From the NCBI RefSeq assembly GCF_001308015.1, contig NZ_LGYH01000004.1, positions 124,001 to 188,000 on the forward strand: DNA of 64,000 nt, written 5' to 3'. The notes under the pieces were generated by a model. That model made no database searches and had not been told where the DNA came from. It was given only the letters and a program-made list of their open reading frames with translations. Source of the DNA: Neisseria sp. 83E34. GTDB taxonomy: Bacteria; Pseudomonadota; Gammaproteobacteria; Burkholderiales; Neisseriaceae. Numbering within the stretch: position 1 is the first letter of the stretch; the number at the start of each line of letters is the position of its first letter. The position numbers and the translations under genes are program-made. Below are positions 55,989 through 64,000 of the stretch, in pieces.

Positions 55989-56939
55989 TTAACATTTAGG
56001 CTTGCTGGCCAATATATTAATCACTTTTCGGGTTTGCGTCGCCTCAATTTTGATGGCGTTACCGTATTCATCAGAATGCCTGTCTGAAAAGTGCTGCGGC
56101 ATGGCTTCTTTATCGAAAGCCGTGTCACCACCGTGTTTCAAAACCTGCCCGCGCTCCAAACCGGCAAAATCAAACAAGGCCGTATCGGCCAGATGCGAGG
56201 GCACAACATTTTGCAGGGCGGAAAACATGGATTCGATGCGGCCCGGGAAGCGTTTGTCCCAATCTTGCAGCATTTCCTTAATCACCTGGCGTTGCAAATT
56301 GGGCTGTGAGCCGCATAGATTGCACGGAATAATCGGAAATTGTTTTAGCTCGGCATAGCGCGCTAAATCTTTTTCTTTCACATAAGCAAGCGGGCGGATA
56401 ACGATGTGTTCGCCGTTGTCGCTCACCAGCTTGGGCGGCATGGCTTTAAGCTTGCCGCCGTAAAACATATTCAAAAACAGCGTTTCCAGAATATCGTCTC
56501 GGTGGTGGCCGAGCGCGATTTTGGTGCAGCCCAGCTCTTTGGCAACGCGGTAAAGCACACCGCGACGCAGGCGGCTGCAAAGCGAGCAGGTGGTTTTGCC
56601 TTCTTCAATCACACGCTTCACCACGGAATAAGTGTCTTCTTCGATAATCTTATAAGGTACACCGATGCTTTCGAGATATTGCGGCAACACGTGCTCGGGA
56701 AAGTCCGGTTGCTTTTGATCGAGGTTTACGGCAATCAGCTCGAAATCCACCGGCGCGCTGGCTTGAAGCTGGCGCAGAATATCCAGAAGGGCATAGCTGT
56801 CTTTCCCGCCAGAAAGGCAGACCATGATTTTGTCGCCGTGCTCAATCATATTGAAATCATTGATGGCATCGCCCACGGCATGGCGCAGGCGTTTGTTTAA
56901 TTTATTGTTTTCAAGCTCGTGTTTGGGTTTTCTAGACAT
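55989..56939 (-). CDS. ttcA: tRNA 2-thiocytidine biosynthesis protein TtcA
   Basis: TtcA thiolates C32 of certain tRNAs using an iron-sulfur cluster and an ATP-pyrophosphatase domain. From ATG 56939 it has 316 residues. The PP-loop SGGKDS is at residues 43-48; [10 protein letters not shown] and PCNLCGSQ provide the cluster cysteines, as is usual for TtcA. An upstream in-frame extension to 56969 adds 10 residues and is not needed. A local uptake word (56076-56089) lies inside the 3' part of the coding region. Confidence 0.93.
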   Translation of the reverse strand: MSRKPKHELENNKLNKRLRHAVGDAINDFNMIEHGDKIMVCLSGGKDSYALLDILRQLQASAPVDFELIAVNLDQKQPDFPEHVLPQYLESIGVPYKIIEEDTYSVVKRVIEEGKTTCSLCSRLRRGVLYRVAKELGCTKIALGHHRDDILETLFLNMFYGGKLKAMPPKLVSDNGEHIVIRPLAYVKEKDLARYAELKQFPIIPCNLCGSQPNLQRQVIKEMLQDWDKRFPGRIESMFSALQNVVPSHLADTALFDFAGLERGQVLKHGGDTAFDKEAMPQHFSDRHSDEYGNAIKIEATQTRKVINILASKPKC

Positions 56940-57015
56940 GGAAGCGTGTTTGAATTTCGTTTGAATCAAGAGCGGAATTATACCTGAATCGGCTTCCGAA
57001 GCGCAGATTTACTTC

Positions 57016-57027
57016 TTTCAGACAGGC
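57016..57027 (-). other. Uptake-sequence variant upstream of lolC
   Basis: TTTCAGACAGGC followed by TT instead of AT; a shortened or decayed local word in the lolC leader. Confidence 0.6.
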
Positions 57028-57098
57028 TTAAACCGATTTAACCCGATTTACGGTACAATGCGCGTTTATTTTCAGCTGAAGGAAGGCGGCCTTTACAA

Positions 57099-58352
57099 AT
57101 GGCTTCTTTAGAAACTTGGATTGGTTTGCGCTATCTGCGTGCGAAAAAACGCAACGGTTTCATGTCTTTTATTACCTTAATTTCCATTTTGGGTATCGCA
57201 CTGGGTGTGGCGGCGCTGATTATCGTGCTCTCAGTAGTGGCAGGATTCCAAAAGGATATCCGCGGAGCGCTGCTGCATGTGGCGCCGCATGCGGAAATCG
57301 GCTATTTCGAAATGGGCGGTGGTGAAAAATGGCAGGATTTGCGCAAATATGTGCAAGGCAAGAAAGAAGTGCTGGCTACCGCGCCTTATATTGCCGATCA
57401 GGCTTTGCTGGCAAATTCGGGGGAAGTTCAAGGCGTGCAGCTGCGTGGCATCCTGCCCGATGAAGAAAAAAAAGTGGTCGATTATAGCGACAAAATGAAA
57501 GTGGGCCGCTTTGATGATTTACGCCCCGGAGAATTCGACATTATTTTGGGCGAAGGTTTGGCCGAAGCGCTCGGCGCAGAGCAGGGCGGGAAAGTAACCG
57601 TGATTACGCCCGAAGGAAATGTTACGCCTGCCGGCGTGGTGCCGCGTTTAAAGCAGTTTAACGTGGTAGGTATTGTCAAAACAGGCGTGTATGAATTGGA
57701 TCATTCATTGGCGCTTACCCACCTGATTGATGCGCAAACGCTTTACCGTTTGGGTGAGGATAATGTAAACGGCTTGCGGCTGAAACTCGCCGATCCGCAC
57801 AATGCGCCGGAATTTACCCAGAATCTGATTCCTGTGGCCGAGCAGCATAAAATATGGGTGCGCGACTGGACATTCTCCAACCGCAGCTATTTTGAAGCAG
57901 TTAAGTTTGAAAAGCTGATGCTGTTTATTATCTTAACGTTGATTATTGCCGTGGCTGCATTTAATTTGGTGTCGTCTTTGGTAATGGCGGTTACTGAAAA
58001 ACAGGCCGATATTGCTATTTTGCGTACGCTGGGCTTGTCGCCCGGCAGCGTGATGAAGATTTTTATGGTGCAGGGTGCTTTTGCCGGATTTGTGGGCACT
58101 TTGGTCGGCGTTGTGGTTGGGGTGCTGGTTGGCGTGAACATGGGCAGAATCATTGCCGCCGTTGAAAACCTGATAGGTAAAAAATTGGTTAATCCGCAAT
58201 TTTATTTTATCGACTATGTACCCAGCCACGTTGACATAAACGATGTGGTTATCATCGTTGCGATTTCCCTTTCTTTGTCATTTTTAGCCACACTCTACCC
58301 GAGCTGGCGCGCTGCGAAAACCCAACCTGCGGAGGCTTTGCGCTATGAATAA
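57099..58352 (+). CDS. lolC: Lipoprotein-releasing ABC permease (LolC/LolE family)
   Basis: This membrane subunit releases outer-membrane lipoproteins from the inner membrane. The 417-residue product has one N-terminal helix (about 22-45), a large periplasmic domain (about 50-265), and three C-terminal helices (about 272-375) with the family ending [17 protein letters not shown]. Only one such permease is present with LolD, so it may work as a homodimer (LolF-like) unless a second is elsewhere. It overlaps lolD by 8 bases, indicating translational coupling. ATG at 57099; no strong ribosome-binding site beyond GAAGG near 57080. Confidence 0.9.
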   Translation: MASLETWIGLRYLRAKKRNGFMSFITLISILGIALGVAALIIVLSVVAGFQKDIRGALLHVAPHAEIGYFEMGGGEKWQDLRKYVQGKKEVLATAPYIADQALLANSGEVQGVQLRGILPDEEKKVVDYSDKMKVGRFDDLRPGEFDIILGEGLAEALGAEQGGKVTVITPEGNVTPAGVVPRLKQFNVVGIVKTGVYELDHSLALTHLIDAQTLYRLGEDNVNGLRLKLADPHNAPEFTQNLIPVAEQHKIWVRDWTFSNRSYFEAVKFEKLMLFIILTLIIAVAAFNLVSSLVMAVTEKQADIAILRTLGLSPGSVMKIFMVQGAFAGFVGTLVGVVVGVLVGVNMGRIIAAVENLIGKKLVNPQFYFIDYVPSHVDINDVVIIVAISLSLSFLATLYPSWRAAKTQPAEALRYE

Positions 58353-59025
58353 TCTGGTTTTAAACTGCCAAAACATCAGCAAAAGCTATAACGACGGAGT
58401 GCTGAATGTGCAAGTGTTGAAAGGCTTGAGCTTGCAGGTTCGGGAGGGGCAGAGCGTCAGTATTATCGGCGCTTCGGGCAGCGGCAAATCGACTTTGCTG
58501 CATATCCTCGGCGGCCTTGATATGCCAAGCTCGGGAAAAGTTGAGCTGATGGGCAATGATTTGAATGCATTAAACCAAAAACAATTGGGTAATTTGCGCA
58601 ACCAATATTTAGGCTTTGTTTATCAATTCCATCATCTGCTACCGGAATTTTCCGCACTCGAAAACGTGATGATGCCGCTTTTAATCGGCAAAAAGCCCAA
58701 AGCCGAAGCCGAAAGCCAAGCCGCAGCCATGTTGGAACGGGTAGGCTTAAAAGCGCGTATGCAACACCGCCCGAGCGAGCTTTCCGGCGGCGAACGCCAG
58801 CGTGCCGCTATCGCCCGCGCACTGGTTACACGCCCGAAATGCCTGCTTGCAGACGAACCTACCGGCAATCTCGACCGCAAAAATGCGCAAAACGTGCTGG
58901 ATATGATGATTGATTTGAAACGTGAGCTCGGCACCAGTCTGGTGGTGGTTACACATGACGACGAGCTAGCCGGCCGCTTCGACCAAGTAATGATGATGCA
59001 GGAAGGCACGTTGATTCATAAATGA
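58345..59025 (+). CDS. lolD: Lipoprotein-releasing ABC ATPase LolD
   Basis: LolD energises lipoprotein release. The 226-residue product has Walker [10 protein letters not shown] near residues 39-47, the LolD-type segment [10 protein letters not shown] after the Q-loop, LSGGERQR signature, and Walker B LLADEP. The start ATG lies inside the lolC stop region (8-base overlap). Two uptake words and a hairpin follow the stop codon. Confidence 0.93.
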   Translation: MNNLVLNCQNISKSYNDGVLNVQVLKGLSLQVREGQSVSIIGASGSGKSTLLHILGGLDMPSSGKVELMGNDLNALNQKQLGNLRNQYLGFVYQFHHLLPEFSALENVMMPLLIGKKPKAEAESQAAAMLERVGLKARMQHRPSELSGGERQRAAIARALVTRPKCLLADEPTGNLDRKNAQNVLDMMIDLKRELGTSLVVVTHDDELAGRFDQVMMMQEGTLIHK

Positions 59026-59070
59026 TGCCTGTCTGAAAAAATGCCTGTCTGAATATTTTCAGACAGGCAT
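59025..59070. terminator. Triple uptake-sequence cluster after lolD
   Basis: A direct repeat of two local words (59025-59038 and 59041-59053) is followed by an inverted third. The second and third form the hairpin; the first may be a duplicated or spare copy. Confidence 0.8.
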
Positions 59071-59196
59071 TGTGTTTTTTGGCTTGAATTAGGCAACGCT
59101 GCAACCTGATAAATTTTTCGGCAAGCATCACTTTTGTTTTGCATATAAGGCTATCTCTTTCATAACGATACACGTTAAAATAAGCGGTTTCCCATA

Positions 59197-59212
59197 TTTT
59201 TCAGACAGGCAT
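59197..59212 (-). other. DNA uptake sequence abutting the uvrA start
   Basis: The complement of a local word ends two bases before the uvrA ATG (59214). Its ACAGG is the only candidate Shine-Dalgarno for uvrA. Confidence 0.8.
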
Positions 59213-59213
59213 C

Positions 59214-62045
59214 ATGAGCAAGCAAGACAACGACACCATCCGCATCCGCGGCGCACGCACCCATAATCTGAAAAACGTCGATCTCGACATCCCCCGCCAC
59301 AAGCTCGTGGTGGTAACGGGTTTGTCGGGCAGCGGCAAATCCTCGCTCGCGTTCGATACGCTCTATGCCGAAGGCCAGCGCCGTTATGTGGAAAGCCTTT
59401 CCGCCTATGCGCGCCAGTTTTTGCAGATGATGGATAAGCCCGACGTCGATTTGATCGAAGGCTTGTCGCCGGCGATTTCGATTGAACAAAAGTCCACCAG
59501 CCACAACCCGCGCTCCACCGTCGGCACCGTTACCGAAATCCACGACTATCTGCGCCTCTTGTATGCCCGCGTCGGCACGCCGCATTGCCCCGAGCACGAT
59601 TTGCCCTTGAGCAGCCAAACCGTATCGCAAATGGTGGATCACGTTTTAAGCCTGCCTGAAGACACCCGCGTGATGATTCTCGCCCCCGCCGTGCGCGAAC
59701 GCAAAGGCGAGTTTGTCGATTTCTTTGCCGACTTGCAGGCGCAAGGCTTTGCCCGCGTGCGTGTGGACGGCGAAGTCTATCAACTCGACGAAGTGCCCAA
59801 GCTCGAAAAAAACATCAAGCACAATATCGACGTGGTCATCGACCGCGTGAAAGTGAAAGCCTACATCAAACAGCGGCTGGCCGAAAGTTTTGAAACCGCC
59901 CTGCGCCACGGCGGCGAACGTGCGCTGGCAATGGAGATGGACAGCGGCGAAGAGCATTGGTTTTCCTCGCAATTCGCCTGCCCCGTGTGCTCATACAGCC
60001 TGCCCGAACTCGAACCGCGCCTGTTTTCTTTCAACAACCCCGTCGGCGCCTGCCCCACTTGCGACGGCTTGGGCAGCATGAATTTCTTCGACCCCGAACG
60101 CGTAGTCGCCCACCCCGAGCTTTCCCTTGCCGTCGGTGCGATTAAAGGCTGGGACAAACGCAACCAGTTCTATTTCCAAATGATTCAATCGCTGGCGCGG
60201 CATTATCAATTCGATGTCGATACCCCGTTTGAAGCGCTACCTGAAAACATCCGCAAAATCGTGCTGCACGGCTCCGGCAAAGAAGTGATTGATTTCACCT
60301 ACCTTTCCGAACGCGGCACCACCTTCAACCGCAGCCACGCCTTTGAAGGCATCATCCCCAACCTCGAACGCCGCTACCGCGAAACCGATTCGCCCACTGT
60401 GCGCGAACAGCTCGCCGAATACCAAAGCCACCGCGCCTGCCCGAGCTGCGGCGGCGCACGTTTGCGCAAAGAAGCACGTTATGTTTATGTGGGCAAACAG
60501 CCGCTGCACGAAATTTCCGCATGGCCGCTCACCCAAACGCACCAATTCTTTGAAACCCTCGATTTAGAAGGCAACAAAAAACACATCGCCGAAAAAATCC
60601 TCAAAGAAATCACCGAGCGCTTGGGCTTTCTGATTAACGTCGGCCTTGATTATCTGAACCTCAGCCGCAGCGCCGAAACCCTTTCCGGCGGCGAAGCCCA
60701 GCGCATCCGCCTCGCCAGCCAAATCGGCAGCGGACTCACCGGCGTGATGTACGTGTTGGACGAACCCTCCATCGGCCTGCACCAGCGCGACAACGACCGT
60801 CTACTCGCCACCCTCAAACGCCTACGCGACCTCGGCAACAGCGTCATCGTGGTCGAACACGACGAAGATGCCATCCGCGAAGCCGATTTCGTTATCGACA
60901 TGGGCCCCGGCGCGGGCGAACACGGCGGCAACGTTATCATCGCCGACACGCCCGACAAAGTTGCCGCCTGCACAAACTCCGTTACCGGCCAATACCTCAG
61001 CGGCAAAAAAGCCATCGCCGTGCCGTCTGAAAGAACGCCCGTCAACCCCGAAAAAATGCTCGTCCTCAAAGGCGCACGCGGCAACAACCTCAAAAACGTT
61101 ACCCTCGAACTGCCTTTGGGTTTGATTACCTGCATCACCGGCGTATCCGGCAGCGGCAAATCCACCCTGATTAACGACACCCTCGCCAAAATCACCGCGC
61201 GCGAACTCAACCGCGCCCACGAAGAACCCGCGCCCTACGACGACATCACCGGCCTCGAACACCTCGACAAAGTCATCAACGTCGACCAATCCCCCATCGG
61301 CCGCACACCACGCTCCAACCCCGCCACCTACACCGGCCTCTTTACCCCCATCCGCGAACTCTTCGCCGGCGTACCCCTCGCCCGCGAACGCGGCTACAAT
61401 GTCGGCCGCTTCTCGTTCAACGTCAAAGGCGGCCGCTGCGAAGCCTGCCAAGGCGACGGCGTGATTAAAGTAGAAATGCACTTCCTGCCCGACGTTTACG
61501 TGCCCTGTGAAGTGTGCCACGGCAAACGCTACAACCGCGAAACCCTTGAAGTGCAATACAAAGGCAAAAACATCAGCCAAGTGCTCGACATGACCGTAGA
61601 AGAAGCCCGCGAATTCTTCGACGCCGTACCCACCGTATCCCGCAAACTGCAAACCCTGATGGACGTAGGCCTAGGCTACATCCGCCTCGGCCAATCCGCC
61701 ACCACCCTCTCCGGCGGCGAAGCCCAACGCGTCAAACTCGCCCTCGAACTCTCCAAACGCGACACCGGCCGCACCCTCTACATCCTAGACGAACCCACCA
61801 CCGGCCTGCACTTCGCCGACATCGCCTTGCTGCTGGAAGTAATAGGCCGTCTGAAAGGCAAAGGCAACTCGATTGTGATTATTGAGCATAATCTGGATGT
61901 GATTAAAACGGCGGATTATATTGTGGACTTGGGGCCGGAAGGGGGCGATGGCGGGGGGAGGATTATTGCCAAAGGCTCGCCGGAAGAAGTGGTTAAGGTT
62001 GAGGGGAGTTATACAGGGAAATATTTGAAGAATATGTTGAAATGA
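59214..62045 (+). CDS. uvrA: Excinuclease ABC subunit A
   Basis: UvrA is the damage-recognition ATPase of excision repair. The 943-residue protein has two ABC ATPase modules (Walker [10 protein letters not shown] near residue 35 and GVSGSGKST near residue 645), two LSGGEAQR signatures, and zinc-finger cysteines (CPVCSYS with CPTCDG, and CEACQGDG with CEVCHG). The coding strand is very C-rich. At about 61,844 an exact AGGCCGTCTGAA occurs in frame, and from there the last 200 bases have a quite different base composition. A near match of the other foreign dialect is at 61020. No other repair gene follows. Confidence 0.96.
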   Translation: MSKQDNDTIRIRGARTHNLKNVDLDIPRHKLVVVTGLSGSGKSSLAFDTLYAEGQRRYVESLSAYARQFLQMMDKPDVDLIEGLSPAISIEQKSTSHNPRSTVGTVTEIHDYLRLLYARVGTPHCPEHDLPLSSQTVSQMVDHVLSLPEDTRVMILAPAVRERKGEFVDFFADLQAQGFARVRVDGEVYQLDEVPKLEKNIKHNIDVVIDRVKVKAYIKQRLAESFETALRHGGERALAMEMDSGEEHWFSSQFACPVCSYSLPELEPRLFSFNNPVGACPTCDGLGSMNFFDPERVVAHPELSLAVGAIKGWDKRNQFYFQMIQSLARHYQFDVDTPFEALPENIRKIVLHGSGKEVIDFTYLSERGTTFNRSHAFEGIIPNLERRYRETDSPTVREQLAEYQSHRACPSCGGARLRKEARYVYVGKQPLHEISAWPLTQTHQFFETLDLEGNKKHIAEKILKEITERLGFLINVGLDYLNLSRSAETLSGGEAQRIRLASQIGSGLTGVMYVLDEPSIGLHQRDNDRLLATLKRLRDLGNSVIVVEHDEDAIREADFVIDMGPGAGEHGGNVIIADTPDKVAACTNSVTGQYLSGKKAIAVPSERTPVNPEKMLVLKGARGNNLKNVTLELPLGLITCITGVSGSGKSTLINDTLAKITARELNRAHEEPAPYDDITGLEHLDKVINVDQSPIGRTPRSNPATYTGLFTPIRELFAGVPLARERGYNVGRFSFNVKGGRCEACQGDGVIKVEMHFLPDVYVPCEVCHGKRYNRETLEVQYKGKNISQVLDMTVEEAREFFDAVPTVSRKLQTLMDVGLGYIRLGQSATTLSGGEAQRVKLALELSKRDTGRTLYILDEPTTGLHFADIALLLEVIGRLKGKGNSIVIIEHNLDVIKTADYIVDLGPEGGDGGGRIIAKGSPEEVVKVEGSYTGKYLKNMLK

Positions 62046-62106
62046 TTTTCAAACTGTCTAGATGTCTATAATTTTTTATTATCACTTTTTTATTGAAAGA
62101 ATATTT

Positions 62107-64000
62107 ATGTCAGTAAAAATTTTTATTAGTTATTCACATAAAGATGAAGATTTTAAAGATGAATTAATTGCCCACTTATCAAGCCTTAAGAGACAAAATA
62201 AAATTGATTTATGGCATGACAGGTGCATTACAGCAGGGACAGAATGGAAAGAGCAAATAGATTCCAATTTAGCTGATAGCGATATCGTGCTATTTTTAGT
62301 AAGCTCTGATTTTTTAGCTTCGGATTATTGTATGAATAAAGAAGCGCAGCAAGCCATGCAACAGCATGATTCTAATCAGTCTGTTTTAATTCCAATTATT
62401 ATTCGTTCAGTTGATTGGCACGAAGAAAATATTTCTCGTTTTCAAGGCTTACCAAAAGATGGAAAAGCTGTTAATACATGGAGTGATAGGGATACAGCTT
62501 GGTTAAACGTAATTGAAGGAATTAAAAAAGTTTTGGGTGATACGCAAAAAAAGATTAACTTGCTCCCGCCGAATAAAATAATTCCGGAGAATAAAGGGGG
62601 CAATCCAGAATTTTTACAGAATCTCAATATTACTGATATTAAGTTATCTCACAGCAAATTAGAAGAAATTAAATTATCTGACATTTTCGTTTATCCCGAT
62701 GTCGTAGAAATACTAAACGATGATGATGTACTTATTGCTCCAAAATCATCAGAGATGATTTTTAAAAAATTAGAGCATATTATATTTTTCGGTGAAGAAC
62801 AGGTTGGAAAAACTTCTTTATTAAAAATAGCTTTTCTAGAATTATATACTCATAGCCCATTTATTCCACTATTACTATCCGCTCCTAATATTAAGCAAAG
62901 CAATACAGATGCTGTAATTAAAAAGGCCTTTTGTGAACAATATGAAAATTTAGAATTAGAAAAAATTTTAGAAGAGAATAAATTAGTAATATTAATTGAT
63001 GATTTTGATAAATGCCAAATAAAGAACAATCAATCAAAAAACAACCTTATACGAGATTTGAAAAGGATTACAGATAAAATAATTGTTTCAGCAAATGAAT
63101 CCTTTAGATATATTATCCCCGACATTTCTGAATTAAATAGTTTTCACGCATATGAAATTAAACTATTTGGCTATCAGAGACGTGAAGAATTAATAAAGAA
63201 ATGGCTAGAATTGGGTGATAAAGACTCATTGACAGAAGAAGAGCTATTTAGTGATGTTAGTGAATTAACTAATAAATTTAAAACTATTATTAGCAATAAC
63301 ATTGTGCCTTCCAAGCCCATTTATTTAATAATTTTTTTACAAATGCAAGAGGCTGTAAATAATCAGAATGTTGAACTATCCTCTTATGGACATTATTATC
63401 AACAATTAATTTATCAATCTTTTGAAAATGCAAGAATTAGCAAAAATAAATACGATAAGTATATAAACATACTGTCGGAATTTGCATATTTTATTTTTCA
63501 GCAAAAAGAAGATAACTACTCTTCAACCGATATTAAATTACAAGATTTTTTTAAGTCATATGAACGTCGTTTTTTAGTCGAAGATTCACAAATAGAAATT
63601 ATTGATAATCTAATAAAATGTTCTATCCTATCAAAAGAAAATGATAGTTTAAAATTTAAATACCCATATATATTCTACTTTTTTGTAGGTAAAAAAATTG
63701 CTGATGGTTTAGGTGATAGTGTACAAAATAAAGAAATTCAAAACTCTTTTGAATTATTGCTAGATTCATTACATTTGGAAAGTCATGCAAATATTTTAAT
63801 ATTTTTAACACATCATACAAAAAATCGATCTGTATTAAATCAAATTACTGAATACCTACAAAAACTATTTAAAGATCAAAGTCCAGCAAAATTAACTAGA
63901 GACGAAGTTAAATTTATGACGGACTTTATACAACAAATTCCTGATTTAGTTTTAGAACAGCGAAATGTTAGAGATGAACGAAATAGATATAATGAGAATT
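62107..64000 (+). CDS. TIR-domain STAND NTPase (NACHT-like), 3' end outside window
   Basis: An open frame of at least 631 codons runs from ATG 62107 to the window edge. The first about 140 residues form a TIR domain: FISYSHKDEDF opening, a DLWHDRCITAG-type loop, and FLASDYCMNKEA with the predicted catalytic Glu at residue 79. A nucleotide-binding module follows: Walker A GEEQVGKTS at 229-237, and Walker B with D298-D299 in VILIDDFD. A segment like SKPIYLIIFLQMQE near 410 resembles the NACHT Pro-containing helix. The gene is AT-rich, 62 bases after uvrA. Such proteins act in anti-phage defence by NAD+ depletion; that is an inference. The sensor C-terminus is missing. Confidence 0.85.
   Translation, partial: MSVKIFISYSHKDEDFKDELIAHLSSLKRQNKIDLWHDRCITAGTEWKEQIDSNLADSDIVLFLVSSDFLASDYCMNKEAQQAMQQHDSNQSVLIPIIIRSVDWHEENISRFQGLPKDGKAVNTWSDRDTAWLNVIEGIKKVLGDTQKKINLLPPNKIIPENKGGNPEFLQNLNITDIKLSHSKLEEIKLSDIFVYPDVVEILNDDDVLIAPKSSEMIFKKLEHIIFFGEEQVGKTSLLKIAFLELYTHSPFIPLLLSAPNIKQSNTDAVIKKAFCEQYENLELEKILEENKLVILIDDFDKCQIKNNQSKNNLIRDLKRITDKIIVSANESFRYIIPDISELNSFHAYEIKLFGYQRREELIKKWLELGDKDSLTEEELFSDVSELTNKFKTIISNNIVPSKPIYLIIFLQMQEAVNNQNVELSSYGHYYQQLIYQSFENARISKNKYDKYINILSEFAYFIFQQKEDNYSSTDIKLQDFFKSYERRFLVEDSQIEIIDNLIKCSILSKENDSLKFKYPYIFYFFVGKKIADGLGDSVQNKEIQNSFELLLDSLHLESHANILIFLTHHTKNRSVLNQITEYLQKLFKDQSPAKLTRDEVKFMTDFIQQIPDLVLEQRNVRDERNRYNEN

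Noticed and set aside
60822..61652. Long open frame opposite uvrA
   Set aside because: Antisense to the conserved second ATPase module of UvrA; composition of the host gene creates it.

Overview
The window comes from a Neisseriaceae chromosome. It carries several dozen copies of a 12-mer uptake word, TGCCTGTCTGAA, usually as inverted pairs just after genes. From memory this is the TG-wadDUS dialect described for Neisseria wadsworthii, so the host is probably that species or a close relative. The proteins (UvrA, UvrB, GuaA, PyrG, DapE, FBPase, LolCD, SmpB) read as Neisseria-type. I ran no searches, so the species remains an inference.

Layout. 1-4.5 kb: a partial membrane protein, then the sulfate importer (cysT, cysW, cysA) with a convergent sulfate-binding lipoprotein gene. 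4.7-13.4 kb: a DUF945 protein, a double-domain glycosyltransferase, a nucleoside hydrolase, dusC, a large dispersin-like GH20 protein and ribokinase. 13.5-18.9 kb: parE, pyrG, a CpxP/Spy-like protein, rpe. 19-24.5 kb: a two-subunit sodium/solute symporter, a small membrane protein, surE and nlpD. 24.6-31 kb: aroA, yceI, a cyclophilin, fbp, a small lipoprotein, uvrB. 31-32.8 kb: an AT-rich accessory patch with a HEPN-like gene, palindromic repeats and a REP-associated transposase (RAYT) broken by an amber codon. 32.9-41.5 kb: rhlE, a YgjP-like metalloprotease, a glutaredoxin-like protein, two ABC-2 permeases around an NSS transporter, an EEP-family protein and a small AT-rich membrane protein gene. 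41.7-49.4 kb: guaA, smpB, small hypotheticals, a cold-shock gene, clpS-clpA and a ribosome-hibernation-factor-like gene. 49.5-50.1 kb: six tRNA genes, Asp and Val alternating three times. 50.2-59 kb: a KefB-like antiporter, cysE, dapE, DUF456, RDD, ttcA, lolC-lolD. 59.2-64 kb: uvrA, then an AT-rich TIR plus STAND-NTPase gene cut by the window end.

Most of the region is ordinary housekeeping: sulfur uptake and cysteine synthesis (cysTWA, sbp, cysE), nucleotide metabolism (guaA, pyrG, surE, nucleoside hydrolase, rbsK), excision repair (uvrA, uvrB), ribosome rescue and proteolysis (smpB, clpSA), lipoprotein export and cell-wall splitting (lolCD, nlpD).

The most unusual material is (1) the TIR-STAND gene after uvrA, an apparent anti-phage-type protein; (2) the HEPN-motif gene after uvrB; (3) a Balon-like hibernation factor; (4) foreign uptake-word dialects (AGGCCGTCTGAA and ATGCCGTCTGAA) confined to uvrB, uvrA, guaA, the RAYT patch and one terminator, with near matches in parE; (5) abrupt base-composition switches near the 3' ends of uvrA, uvrB and the EEP gene; and (6) the dispersin-like protein without an obvious Sec signal.
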